Source: Humibacter ginsenosidimutans
Lineage (GTDB): Bacteria > Actinomycetota > Actinomycetes > Actinomycetales > Microbacteriaceae
Direction of reading: 5' to 3'
NCBI RefSeq assembly: GCF_007859675.1
Contig: NZ_CP042305.1
Coordinates: forward strand, 3,410,001 to 3,474,000
Length of the DNA stretch: 64,000 nt
This document shows, in pieces, positions 7,901-15,929 of this stretch. The notes under the pieces were generated by a model. The model worked only from the letters and a program-made list of their open reading frames with translations, was not told the origin of the DNA and ran no database searches. The position numbers were made by a program, and so were the translations under genes. Position 1 is the first letter of the stretch. The number at the start of each line of letters is the position of its first letter.

Positions 7901-9010
7901 CGCGTCGCGGCCCAGCGGCTCGTGGCGATCTACTTCCCGTTCGTGCAGTTCCTCTCGGCCATCGCCGATGTGATCGTGCTCGGGCTCGGCGCCGTGCTCA
8001 TCGCCCATGGGCAGCTCACGGCAGGCGCGCTGATCGCGTTCCTGCTCTACATCGACATGTTCTTCTCGCCGATCCAGCAGCTCTCGCAGGTGTTCGACGC
8101 CTGGCAGCAGACCAGGGTGTCGGTGTCGCGAATCTCGGAGCTCATGAAGCTCGACACGTTGACGCCGCAGGCGGAGCATCCGCTAGCCGTCGGCGAGCTC
8201 AGCGGCGACGTCGCGCTCGACGACGTGCACTTCGCCTACCCGAGCGCGCCGGTCTCCACCGAGCTCAGAGGGCCGAAGGATGCCCGCGACCTCCGCTCGC
8301 GCGACGCCGCGTCCACCCGTCCGCCGGAGGCGCTCTCCGGCATCGAGCTGGGCATCCGCCCCGGCGAGACGGTCGCGCTGGTGGGCGAGACCGGGGCGGG
8401 CAAGTCGACGGTGATGAAGCTGCTCGCCCGTTTCTACGATCCTGACCGCGGGCACGTGCGCGCCGACGGCAAGGACCTGCGCACGCTCGACCTCGGCGGC
8501 TTCCGCCGCAACCTCGGCTACGTGCCGCAGGAGTCGTTCCTGTTCACGGGCACCATCGCGGAGAACATCGCTTACGGCAGACCGGATGCCCCCGCCTCCG
8601 ACGTCGAGAACGCCGCTCGGGCGGTCGGTGCCCACGACATGATCGAGGCGCTGCCCGCCGGCTACGACACGCTGATCGCCGAGCGCGGCAAGTCCCTGAG
8701 CGCCGGGCAGCGTCAGCTCATCGCGCTCGCCAGAGCCGAGCTCGTGAGACCCACCATCCTGTTGCTCGACGAGGCGACCTCGAACCTCGACCTCGCCACC
8801 GAGTCACGCGTGACGGATGCCATGCATCGGCTCTCCCGCGACCGCACGACGGTGCTCATCGCCCACCGGCTGCAGACTGCAATGGGTGCTCACCGCATCG
8901 TCATGCTCGACCACGGCCGCGTGATCGAGGTCGGCTCGCACGACGAACTGCTCGAGCTCGACGGCGCCTACGCCGCGATGTGGAGGGCGTTCGAGCTGGC
9001 GGCGGCATAG
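4976..9010 (+). CDS. Fused heterodimeric ABC exporter: TMD-NBD-linker-TMD-NBD (1344 aa)
   Basis: Two complete type I (type IV fold) exporter halves in one chain. Half 1: six-helix TMD about residues 40-340, NBD about 365-610 with Walker A GASGSGKS (409-416), LSGGQ (513-517) and Walker B ILVLDD (533-538). Half 2: TMD about 755-1050, NBD about 1080-1340 with Walker A GETGAGKS (1137-1144), LSAGQ (1241-1245) and ILLLDE (1261-1266). NBD1 has Asp538 where the catalytic Glu belongs, and NBD2 has the altered signature, so one composite site is degenerate and one competent, as in TM287/288, LmrCD and BmrCD. Those are normally two genes. The roughly 110-residue Gly-rich linker contains a translated copy of an intergenic repeat. 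Probably a drug or lipid exporter under the upstream MarR protein. Confidence 0.92.
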   Translation: MSAAETRNTPTAEKPDDTGADRATAGKASADGTGIPGPDGRKQAGWVRRLAHYLWRHRTNVTIAVSAAVLGSACQVATPLIARQIVDGVIVAKTAPLLPWLGLLIALALIAFGFSYLRRYRGGRVALDVQNDLRNEMHDKLQSLDAATLDTMPTGQLVARANSDSALVQGLLNFLPLVSGNVLMLVLSLIVMFVLSPLLAIISLAVLPALLIISYRMRRRVFPATWDGQQKEGDLAEIVDEDVGGVRVVKAFGQERRELERLTRTASSLYGSQMRAVRIQSRYQPLLEAVPVLGQVGILALGGWLALTGDITLGTFLAFSTYIAQLMAPARQLAGILTIGQMARTGLERIFQLLDMTPAIKDAPTAVDLPERPGAIAFDDVTFGYEPDAPVLQHFTLTVQPGERVALVGASGSGKSTVGRLLVRYYDPDSGSVTIGGEPVQDIRLSSLRQAIGMAFEDAFLFSESVHDNIAYGAPDATDDQIEAAARAAQAHDFIMELPRGYDTVVGERGLSLSGGQRQRIALARAILRDPAILVLDDATSAIDARTEQTIHDALRSVMENRTVLLVAHRHSTLHLADRIVVLDHGRIVDQGSHDELIDRSDTYRALFGATDAARRGEVDALAGMPVGIDADVHPAGRGATAEGGRASRPDDVRGGGFETRTVGATHSSAGGGGGQAGNGSAGGAPRPRRAAGGPGIGMGLGGGGGGMRGMGAGLAPTPELLARVAALPPVRDIPTIDLDQESMHDPEFSLGKVLRQFRRPLLLALVFVVIDALAGLLGPAVVKTGIDQGVTTGAAAVLFGASAVYLVVTIADMFNGMAESLVTGRAAQRIMLSLRIRVFAQLQRLSLDYYEREMAGRIMTRMTTDIDQFESLLQNGLLGALVAFVTFVGVGVALVIVDAPLGLAVLTVVIPLALATVWFRRRSSKLYDLSRERIAIVNAAFQESLSGVRESQAFTHEDATMRRFHGHGSAYLRSRVAAQRLVAIYFPFVQFLSAIADVIVLGLGAVLIAHGQLTAGALIAFLLYIDMFFSPIQQLSQVFDAWQQTRVSVSRISELMKLDTLTPQAEHPLAVGELSGDVALDDVHFAYPSAPVSTELRGPKDARDLRSRDAASTRPPEALSGIELGIRPGETVALVGETGAGKSTVMKLLARFYDPDRGHVRADGKDLRTLDLGGFRRNLGYVPQESFLFTGTIAENIAYGRPDAPASDVENAARAVGAHDMIEALPAGYDTLIAERGKSLSAGQRQLIALARAELVRPTILLLDEATSNLDLATESRVTDAMHRLSRDRTTVLIAHRLQTAMGAHRIVMLDHGRVIEVGSHDELLELDGAYAAMWRAFELAAA
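6879..6990. repeat. GAGGAGCG/TCTCGAAACC family repeat translated as interdomain linker
   Basis: Left half CCGCCGGCCGAGGAGCG...GCGCCTCGAGGCC and right half GGCTTCGAGACGC...CACTCCTCAGCCGGCGG are inverted to each other and match the layout of the intergenic elements at 508 and 51418. It encodes roughly residues 635-672 of the ABC fusion, exactly between NBD1 and TMD2. Confidence 0.65.
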
Positions 9011-9048
9011 GACTGATCCACCCCACATCACGCTCCGCCCCGTCCCCG

Positions 9049-9140
9049 GGCGTGCCGAAAATCGGAGTTCTGCGCCGACACGCCGCCACGGTCGGGCGAC
9101 GCGCCGGGAGCTGCTGCAGAACTCCGATTTTCGGCACGCC
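9049..9140. terminator. 25-bp stem-loop between convergent genes, likely bidirectional terminator
   Basis: Arms 9049-9073 and 9116-9140 pair without mismatch over 25 bp (core GTGCCGAAAATCGGAG), loop 42 nt. It lies between the ABC exporter stop and the stop of the AI-2E permease gene. No T-run follows. Confidence 0.55.
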
Positions 9141-9188
9141 GAAGCTGGTACGGCCGTGGGCACGTGGGAGTGGTGTGAGTGTGGGTGG

Positions 9189-10358
9189 TCACACCTTCGC
9201 GTCTTGGCGTGGGATGAAGATCTGCTTGATGATGAGCAGGATGCTCGCGGTCACCGGAATCGCCACGAGCGCTCCGAGCAGCCCCAGCAGCGTGCCGCCG
9301 ACGAGCGCCCCGATGATGACGAGCGACCCGGGAACGGAGATCGCCCGGTTCATCACGCGCGGCGTGAGAACGTATGCCTCGATCTGCATATAGACGAGAT
9401 AGATGATCGCGAACACGAGGGCGGCGAGCGGACTGCTGAACAGCGCGACGATCGTGCCCGCGAACCAGAAGAGCACGGAACCGACCAACGGGATGAGCGT
9501 GATGCAGAACGCCGCGACAGCCATCAGCAGCGGGAACGGGAGCCCGAGGAACAGGTAGAGCAGGCCCGCGACGATCGAGTTGAAGAACGCGAGCACGACC
9601 ATCCCGCCGAGGTAGCCGCCGATTCCGCCCGAGATCTGCTCGATCATCGACGACACCGTGGGGCGGTTGCGAGCGGGCGCGAGCCTGGCGAAGGCGACCT
9701 TCATCGAGGGCAGCGACGCCAGGAAGTAGAGGCTGAGCACGAGCACGATGATGAGTCCCGAGATGACCGAGCCGATCGTGACGCCCACCTTCACCACGCC
9801 GCCGCCGATGGCGGCGATGTTCGAAGGGTTGCCGAGGAAGTCCTTGATCTGGTCGGTGATCGACGACACCTGGTCGCCGAAGTTGCTCTGCAGCCAGTCG
9901 TAGAAGTCGGAGTGCTGGAACTTCGTGATGGTCGCGGGGATGTTCGTGATGAAGCTGGAGATCTGCGTCACCATGGTCGGAATGATCAGCCAGAGCACGC
10001 CGACGAGCAGAACGGCGAAGGCCCCGTAGACGATCACGATTCCCCACGGCCGTGCCACCTTGTGCCGCTCGAGGTTGCGCACCACGGGATCGAGCCCGAG
10101 CGCGGCGAACAGCGCGAAGCCGATGTAGATGAGAATCGTCGACAGGCTCGAGACGGCCAACCCGATGACGATGGCGGCGAGGCCGCCGAGCGTGATCAGA
10201 AAGCCGAGCGCGAACGGCTGGTTGAGGTTCGCCCAGAACGTGCGGGACGGCACCGCTTCGTGGGCCTTCAGGGCGACGGCATCCGCGTCGCTGTGCGCCT
10301 GTGCGGCTTCGGGAACATCGCTGGTCGAATCGGGTCCGGGGACCGAGGCGTCCGTCAT
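9189..10358 (-). CDS. AI-2E family transporter (PF01594, 389 aa)
   Basis: A hydrophilic N-terminal tail of about 45 residues precedes a membrane domain with the family layout: two helices, the LGLDPVVRNLERHKVARPWGIVIVY segment, a long amphipathic extracytoplasmic stretch (about residues 130-215), then five or six helices including FLGLPFPLLMAVAAFCITLIPLVGSVLFW, a signature of the TqsA/YdiK/PerM family. Members export small molecules or act in Na+/H+ exchange, and the name does not prove AI-2 transport. A TATGGT box at 10366-10371 (top-strand ACCATA) ends seven bases before the ATG, so the mRNA is probably leaderless. Confidence 0.88.
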   Translation of the reverse strand: MTDASVPGPDSTSDVPEAAQAHSDADAVALKAHEAVPSRTFWANLNQPFALGFLITLGGLAAIVIGLAVSSLSTILIYIGFALFAALGLDPVVRNLERHKVARPWGIVIVYGAFAVLLVGVLWLIIPTMVTQISSFITNIPATITKFQHSDFYDWLQSNFGDQVSSITDQIKDFLGNPSNIAAIGGGVVKVGVTIGSVISGLIIVLVLSLYFLASLPSMKVAFARLAPARNRPTVSSMIEQISGGIGGYLGGMVVLAFFNSIVAGLLYLFLGLPFPLLMAVAAFCITLIPLVGSVLFWFAGTIVALFSSPLAALVFAIIYLVYMQIEAYVLTPRVMNRAISVPGSLVIIGALVGGTLLGLLGALVAIPVTASILLIIKQIFIPRQDAKV

Positions 10359-10440
10359 GGCTCACACCATAGGGGAGCAGGGGGCGGTTGGGCGGATGCC
10401 TTCCCGCCCGCGTGCCACACGGCCTCCTGCTCATATCAAA

Positions 10441-10487
10441 GGTCTAACGTCCGACCATTGACACTCGGGCGGTGATGGGGCCAGAAT
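10441..10487 (+). promoter_or_regulatory. Promoter of the amine-catabolism cluster with a possible FadR operator
   Basis: TTGACA at 10458-10463, an 18-bp spacer and CAGAAT at 10482-10487 give a reasonable sigma-A promoter. Immediately upstream, GGTCtaACGTccGACC (10441-10456) is a partial dyad that could bind the FadR-type regulator encoded two genes on. The site assignment is inference. Confidence 0.45.
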
Positions 10488-10630
10488 CGCCGTCAACACG
10501 TCGCCGACGACGGGTTCTGGATGCCTTGGCCTCGGTGGCGCGCACCCCGCGCGGCAGCGTCGCCGCGCGCTCGATCCGTTTCACGCTCCATCGACCCGCA
10601 CCACCGACCCGATTGGCTGTGACACCCGTC

Positions 10631-12208
10631 ATGACAGAAGACACCCTCGCCCAAGGACCGGCAGATCCGGATTCCCCCGCCGCCGTCGACGCGGTCATCG
10701 ACGACGATGCCGCCGAGCTCGCGAGGCTCGGCTACAAGCAGGAGCTGCATCGTGGAATGAGCGGCTTCTCCAACTTCGCCGTCTCGTTCTCGATCATCTC
10801 CATCCTCGCCGGCTGCATCACGTCGTACTCGATCGCCCTCAAGTCGGGTGGTCCGAGCGCCATCAACATCGGCTGGCCGCTCGTCGGCGTCTTCGTGCTG
10901 ATGGTCGCGCTAGCCATGGCCGAGGTCTGCTCGCGGTACCCGACGGCCGGCGGCCTCTACTTCTGGGCCGGCCGCCTGGCCAAGCGCAACAAGCGCCAGT
11001 GGGCCTGGTTCGTCGGATGGTTCAACTTCCTCGGCGAGGTCGCCGTCACCGCGGCCATCGACTACGGCGCCGCCGCCACGATGAACGCCTTCGCCGCATT
11101 GGTCTGGGGCATCACCCCCACCGCGCTCAGCACGTTCCTCACCTTCATCGTGCTCATCGTCATCCACGGCCTGCTCAACACGTTCGGCGTGAAGCTCGTC
11201 GCGCTGCTGTCGAACGTGTCGGCGTGGTGGCACATCGTCGGCGTGCTCGTCATCGTGGCGGTTCTCTGGATTCTGCCGACGCACCACCAGAGCTTCAGCT
11301 GGACCATGACCGCGTGGCACAACGAGACCGGCTTCTCGTTCGCTCCCTTCGTCTTCCTCATGGGTCTGCTCATGGCGCAGTACACGTACACCGGCTACGA
11401 CGCCTCCGCTCACGTGGCGGAGGAGACGAAGCAGGCGGCGAAGTCGGCACCCAAGGGCATCGTGATGAGCGTCGTGATCTCGATCATCGGCGGATGGATC
11501 CTGCTGTACTCGATCACCGCGGCCATTCAGGACGGCTCGAACGCGGGACTGACCAAGCTCGCGGCATCCAGCACCGGCCTTCCGCCCGCGCAGATCTTCC
11601 TCGACGCGCTGAACAACCCCACGATGGCGAAGTTCTTGCTCTTCATCGTGTGCGGCGCGCAGTTCTTCTGCGGCATGGCCTCCGTCACCGCGAACTCGCG
11701 CATGAGCTACGCGTTCTCACGCGACAACGCCATTCCCGGGTCGCGCTGGTGGTCGAAGGTGAACACACGCACCGGCACCCCGACCAACTCGGTGTGGCTG
11801 TGCGTGGTGCTGTCGATCCTGCTGACCACGCCCGCGCTGTTCAACAACACGGCCTACCTGGCTGTCACCTCGGTCGCGGTCATCGGCCTGTACATCGCCT
11901 ACGTCACACCGGTGCTGCTGCGCAGGCTGCAGGGCAAGGCGTTCGAGCCGGGGCCGTGGCACCTCGGAAAGTGGAGCCCGATCATCGGCTGGATCGCCGT
12001 GGTCTGGGTGATCTTCATCTGCATCCTGTTCGTGCTGCCGCCGGCCACGCCGATCACGGTGGACACGTTCAACTACTCGCCGATCGCGGTCGTCGTCGTG
12101 GCGATCATCGCGATCGCACTCTGGTATGCGCGAGGGCGCAAGCACTTCATGACCCGCGAGGAGGCCGAGCATCTGACGAAGCCGGCCGACGCGCTGCTCG
12201 AGGAGTGA
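10631..12208 (+). CDS. APC-superfamily amino acid/amine permease (525 aa)
   Basis: Twelve predicted helices with the signatures of the yeast-GABA-permease-like (ACT) branch: MSGFSNFAVSFSIISILAGCITSY after a cytoplasmic tail, GGPSAINIGWPLVG, and GGLYFWAGRLAKR. It probably imports the amine or amino alcohol that the genes downstream glutamylate and oxidise. Start is uncertain: the ATG at 10631 gives MTEDTLAQ but has no clear ribosome site, and a GTG in frame at 10619 is possible. It leads the cluster; the FadR gene follows after 22 bp. Confidence 0.88.
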   Translation: MTEDTLAQGPADPDSPAAVDAVIDDDAAELARLGYKQELHRGMSGFSNFAVSFSIISILAGCITSYSIALKSGGPSAINIGWPLVGVFVLMVALAMAEVCSRYPTAGGLYFWAGRLAKRNKRQWAWFVGWFNFLGEVAVTAAIDYGAAATMNAFAALVWGITPTALSTFLTFIVLIVIHGLLNTFGVKLVALLSNVSAWWHIVGVLVIVAVLWILPTHHQSFSWTMTAWHNETGFSFAPFVFLMGLLMAQYTYTGYDASAHVAEETKQAAKSAPKGIVMSVVISIIGGWILLYSITAAIQDGSNAGLTKLAASSTGLPPAQIFLDALNNPTMAKFLLFIVCGAQFFCGMASVTANSRMSYAFSRDNAIPGSRWWSKVNTRTGTPTNSVWLCVVLSILLTTPALFNNTAYLAVTSVAVIGLYIAYVTPVLLRRLQGKAFEPGPWHLGKWSPIIGWIAVVWVIFICILFVLPPATPITVDTFNYSPIAVVVVAIIAIALWYARGRKHFMTREEAEHLTKPADALLEE

Positions 12209-12230
12209 GTCGGCGCATACCGTTACGACC

Positions 12231-12955
12231 ATGACAGACCTCCCTCTCGTCGACGCAGTGCTGCAGCCCGTGCGCGACCACATGGCCTTCGAGTCGTGTG
12301 TCGAGCAGCTGGGCTCGGCCATCCAGCTCGGTGTGTTCCGCCCAGGCGACAAGCTGCCGACGGAACGCGAGCTCTCGACGCGGCTGAACGTTTCCCGTTC
12401 CACAGTGCGGGAAGCGATCAGTGCGCTGCGAGCGGCCGGCATGGTGACCACGACGAGAGGGCGGGGTGGGGGTCCGTGGTCGGGCCCGCGGGGGCGGCCC
12501 GGCCACGGACGGATGCCACGGCATCCGCCATCCCGTCGCACGAGGAGCTCGACGACCTCGTCGTCTTCCGCAAGGTCGTCGAGCCGGGGGCGTGCCAGGC
12601 GGCGGCATCCCGGGTCGTGACCGTCGAGCAGCGTCGGCTGCTCGATGACGCGCTCGCCGACTTCGAGAACGCCCGTGAGCCGGAGCTCTATCGACAGGCG
12701 GATGCCCGACTGCATCTGGCCATCGCGTCGGTCGCCGGCTCCGCCGAGCTCAGCAAGGCGGTGGGCTGGGTGCAGACCAGGGTGCACCAGTACCTCGCCG
12801 AGATCCCGTTTCTCGCCGCCAACATCGTCAGCTCCGACGAGCAGCACGCGCGCATCGTGCGCGCGATCGTCGAAGGCGACGCCGAGACCGCCAGAACCAC
12901 CATGGAGAAACACTGCGACGCCACGGCGGCGCTGCTGAAAGGACTTCACCCGTGA
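12231..12955 (+). pseudogene. FadR/GntR-family regulator, interrupted by a frameshift
   Basis: Residues 1-80 in the first frame are a GntR winged HTH (LPTERELSTRLNVSRSTVREAISALRAAGMVTTTRGRGGG). Reading then has to move to another frame, which supplies the FCD ligand domain (HEELDDLVVFRKVVEPGAC... to MEKHCDATAALLKGLHP). Adding one G to the GGGGG tract at 12468-12472 restores ...RGRGGGSVVGP and a full-length protein of about 241 residues. TACCGT at 12218-12223, seven bases before the ATG, indicates a leaderless start; the stop overlaps the GS-like start (GTGA). Likely a cluster repressor responding to a pathway amine or carboxylate. Sequencing undercall and real mutation cannot be separated here. 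Confidence 0.8.
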
Positions 12956-14370
12956 CCACCGTCAGCACGAGCACGAGCCGCGCGGAAGGGATGCCCGCGG
13001 CCGGGCATCCTCGCAACGAGCGGATGCTCACCCTCGACACCCTGCGCGAGCAGATCGAGCTGGGCGAGATCGACACCGTCATCCTCGGTTTCACCGACAT
13101 GCAGGGCAGGCTGCAGGGCAAGCTCCTGCATGCCAGGTTCTTTCTCGACACGGTCGTCGAGCACGGCACAGAGGGATGCAACTACCTGCTCGCCGTCGAC
13201 GTCGACATGAACACGGTCGACGGCTACGCCATCTCGTCGTGGGAGAAGGGCTACGGCGACATGGAGTTCGTGCCCGACTGGAACACCATCAGGCGACTCC
13301 CGCACCAGGAGAAGACGGCGCTCGTGCAGTGCGACCTGGCGTGGACCGACGGCGAGGACGCCACGGTGTCGCCCCGCTCCATCCTCAAGCGTCAGGCGGA
13401 GCGCGCCGCCGCGCACGGCTGGAACGCGTTCACCGGCACGGAGCTCGAGTTCGTCGTCTACGACAACAGCTACGAGGATGCCTTCGACCGCGCCTACCGC
13501 GGGCTGACGCCCGCCAACCAGTACAACGTGGACTACTCACTGCTGGGCTCGAGCCGGGTGGAACCGCTGCTGCGGAGCATCCGCAACGCCATGTACGAGG
13601 CGGGCCTCAACCCCGAGTCGGCCAAGGGCGAGTGCAACTTCGGCCAGCACGAGATCGCCTTTCTCTACGACGACGTCGTGACGACGGCCGACAACCACTC
13701 CGTGTACAAGCTGTCGGCCAAGCAGATCGCGGCGCAGACGGGCAAGTCGATCACGTTCATGGCGAAGCCCAACGAGCGCGAGGGCAACTCGTGTCACATC
13801 CACATGTCGTTGCGCGGCGAGAACGGCGAGCTCGTGTTCTGGGATGCCGCCACCGGCTCCCGCACGCCGCTCTACGACCATTTCATCGCGGGCATCCTCG
13901 CCACCATGCGCGACTTCACGCTCTTCTACGCGCCCAACATCAACTCGTACAAGCGGTTCGCCGAGGGGTCGTTCGCGCCCACCGCGATCGCCTGGGGCAT
14001 CGACAACCGCACGTGCTCGTTGCGGCTGGTCGGCCACGGAGCGGGCGCCCGCGTGGAGAACCGCCTGCCGGGCGGCGACGTCAACCCGTACCTCGCGCTG
14101 GCGGCGATGCTCGCCGGCGGCCTGTACGGCATCGAGCACGAGCTGCCGCTGCAGCCCGAGACCGCAGGCAATGCCTACACCGCTGGGGCGCCGCGCGTGC
14201 CCAGCACGTTGCGTGAGGCGCGCGAGGCGCTCGCCGCCTCGGCGATCGCCCGCGAGGTGTTCGGCGACGACGTGGTCGACCACTATCTCAACTACGCCGA
14301 CGTGGAACTCGCGGCCTTCGACGCCGCGGTCACCGACTGGGAGCTGCGCCGCGGCTTCGAGAGGCTCTGA
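12952..14370 (+). CDS. Glutamine-synthetase-like gamma-glutamyl amine/amino-alcohol ligase (472 aa)
   Basis: GS fold: N-terminal beta-grasp (about residues 20-120) and a catalytic domain with GTELEFVVYD, the ATP/Glu segment EGNSCHIHMSL, and NSYKRFAEGSFAPTAIAWGIDNRTCSLRL. This is the PuuA/GlnA3/GlnA4/IpuC type, which ligates glutamate to an amine with ATP, rather than ammonia-assimilating GlnA. Context (permease, ALDH, SDR, PuuD hydrolase) shows the product is oxidised and then released. Substrate could be a polyamine, ethanolamine or related amino alcohol. Start overlaps the FadR stop; a later Met exists but the overlap favours 12952. Confidence 0.87.
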   Translation: MTTVSTSTSRAEGMPAAGHPRNERMLTLDTLREQIELGEIDTVILGFTDMQGRLQGKLLHARFFLDTVVEHGTEGCNYLLAVDVDMNTVDGYAISSWEKGYGDMEFVPDWNTIRRLPHQEKTALVQCDLAWTDGEDATVSPRSILKRQAERAAAHGWNAFTGTELEFVVYDNSYEDAFDRAYRGLTPANQYNVDYSLLGSSRVEPLLRSIRNAMYEAGLNPESAKGECNFGQHEIAFLYDDVVTTADNHSVYKLSAKQIAAQTGKSITFMAKPNEREGNSCHIHMSLRGENGELVFWDAATGSRTPLYDHFIAGILATMRDFTLFYAPNINSYKRFAEGSFAPTAIAWGIDNRTCSLRLVGHGAGARVENRLPGGDVNPYLALAAMLAGGLYGIEHELPLQPETAGNAYTAGAPRVPSTLREAREALAASAIAREVFGDDVVDHYLNYADVELAAFDAAVTDWELRRGFERL

Positions 14371-14373
14371 GCC

Positions 14374-15798
14374 GTGGCCGACACGATGCTGCACCTGCCG
14401 CCGGCATCCGGGGTTCCCGCCTCGCGGTACTCGGGCGGCGGCACCACCACACTGCGCGACCCGTCGACGGGCGAGGCGTTCCACGATCTCCCGCTCGCGG
14501 GCCTGACGGAGACGGATGCCGCCATCGAGCGCGCCCACGCAGCCTTCGCCTCCTGGCGCGAGGTCGCCCCGGGCGAGAGGGCACGTCTGCTCCGCTCCTT
14601 CGCGGCGCAGGTCGACGCCCACCTCGACGAGCTCGCGGCGCTGGAGGTGCTCAACTCGGGCCACACCGTCGGCAACGCCCTCTGGGAGGCGGGCAACGTT
14701 CGCGACGTGCTCAACTACTACTCCGCGGCGCCCGAGCGGCACTTCGGCAGGCAGATCCCGGTGGCGGGCGGACTCGATGTGACGTTCCACGAGCCGCTCG
14801 GCGTCGTCGGCGTCATCGTGCCGTGGAACTTTCCCATGCCGATCGCCGGGTGGGGATTCGCGCCGGCGCTCGCGGCCGGCAACACGGTCGTGCTCAAGCC
14901 GGCGGAGCTCACGCCGCTGACCGCGATGCGCATCGCCGAGCTCGCGCTCGAGGCGGGAATCCCCGAGGGCGTGTTCACCGTGCTGCCGGGCCGCGGCTCG
15001 GTGGTGGGTGAGCGTTTCGTGACGCATCCTCTGGTGCGCAAGGTGTGCTTCACCGGTTCGACCGAGGTGGGCAAGGGCATCATGCGCGGCTGCGCGGCCC
15101 AGGTGAAGCGGGTCACGCTCGAGCTCGGCGGCAAGAGCGCGAACATCGTGTTCGCCGACGCAGACCTCGACGCTGCGGCGGCTGCGGCGCCCGCCGGGGT
15201 GTTCGACAACGCGGGGCAGGACTGCTGCGCGCGCTCGCGCATCCTCGTCGAGCGCAGCGCGTATGACCGGTTCATGGAGCTGCTCGAGCCCGCCGTGCGC
15301 GACTTCCGCGTGATCGACCCTGCGCTGTCCGACGCGCAGATGGGGCCGCTCATCTCCGCCGGCCAGCAGGCGCGCGTGCAGTCGTATGTGGATGTCGCCG
15401 ACGTCGCGTTCGCCGGGTCGGCACCTGCGACGAGCGGGGGATTCTGGTGCCCGCCGACCGTTGTGGTGCCGCGCGGGCCATCCGACCCGGTCTGGCGCGA
15501 GGAGATCTTCGGCCCGGTCGTGGCCGTCGTGCCGTTCGACGACGAGGCTGATGCCATCGCCAAGGCCAACGACAGCGACTTCGGCCTCAGCGGGTCCATC
15601 TTCACCCGCGACGTCGGCCGCGCGCTCCGCGTCGCCCGCGGCGTGGACAGCGGCAACCTGTCGGTCAACTCGCACTCGTCGGTGCGCTACTGGACGCCGT
15701 TCGGCGGCTTCAAGCAGTCCGGCCTCGGCCGCGAGCTCGGGCCGGACGCCCCCGACGCCTTCAGCGAGGTGAAGAACGTGTTCATCGCCGCCGACTGA
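14374..15798 (+). CDS. NAD(P)-dependent aldehyde dehydrogenase (474 aa)
   Basis: Complete ALDH: the PWNFPMPIAGWGFAPALAAGNTVVLKPAE cofactor/oxyanion region, Glu250 in LELGGKS as general base, and Cys284 in GQDCCAR as nucleophile, ending with the usual PFGGFKQSGLGRELG. Expected to oxidise a gamma-glutamyl aminoaldehyde to the acid, as PuuC or IpuH do. It starts three bases after the GS-like stop with a GTG, so it is in the same operon. Confidence 0.9.
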   Translation: MADTMLHLPPASGVPASRYSGGGTTTLRDPSTGEAFHDLPLAGLTETDAAIERAHAAFASWREVAPGERARLLRSFAAQVDAHLDELAALEVLNSGHTVGNALWEAGNVRDVLNYYSAAPERHFGRQIPVAGGLDVTFHEPLGVVGVIVPWNFPMPIAGWGFAPALAAGNTVVLKPAELTPLTAMRIAELALEAGIPEGVFTVLPGRGSVVGERFVTHPLVRKVCFTGSTEVGKGIMRGCAAQVKRVTLELGGKSANIVFADADLDAAAAAAPAGVFDNAGQDCCARSRILVERSAYDRFMELLEPAVRDFRVIDPALSDAQMGPLISAGQQARVQSYVDVADVAFAGSAPATSGGFWCPPTVVVPRGPSDPVWREEIFGPVVAVVPFDDEADAIAKANDSDFGLSGSIFTRDVGRALRVARGVDSGNLSVNSHSSVRYWTPFGGFKQSGLGRELGPDAPDAFSEVKNVFIAAD

Positions 15799-15810
15799 CC
15801 CCGTGCCTCT

Positions 15811-15881
15811 GTCACGGGACAGGACATGCGGTCAGGCGACGACATATCCGTCGCCGCTCTCCGCATGTCCTGTTCCGTGAC
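15811..15881. repeat. Intercistronic double stem-loop inside the catabolic operon
   Basis: Outer arms 15811-15831 and 15861-15881 pair over 21 bp with one mismatch (G-U in RNA); inner arms GGCGACG 15835-15841 and CGTCGCC 15849-15855 pair perfectly. Located between two same-strand genes, so it may attenuate or stabilise mRNA rather than end transcription. Confidence 0.6.
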
Positions 15882-15929
15882 GGAAAGCCGATCCGACCTT
15901 CGACAACACAGCAGCAAAGGAAGACCCAC

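Noticed and set aside
9189..10358. Quorum-sensing (AI-2) role for the AI-2E family permease
   Set aside because: The family name does not establish AI-2 transport and no lux/lsr gene is nearby.
12468..12480. Programmed -1 ribosomal frameshift at GGGGGTC in the FadR gene
   Set aside because: Shifted codons would not re-pair well with the tRNAs and no downstream pseudoknot is evident; a lost base is simpler.
13537..15675. 712-residue minus-strand open frame opposite the GS-like and ALDH genes
   Set aside because: Shadow of two well-supported genes; composition typical of antisense frames in high-G+C DNA.
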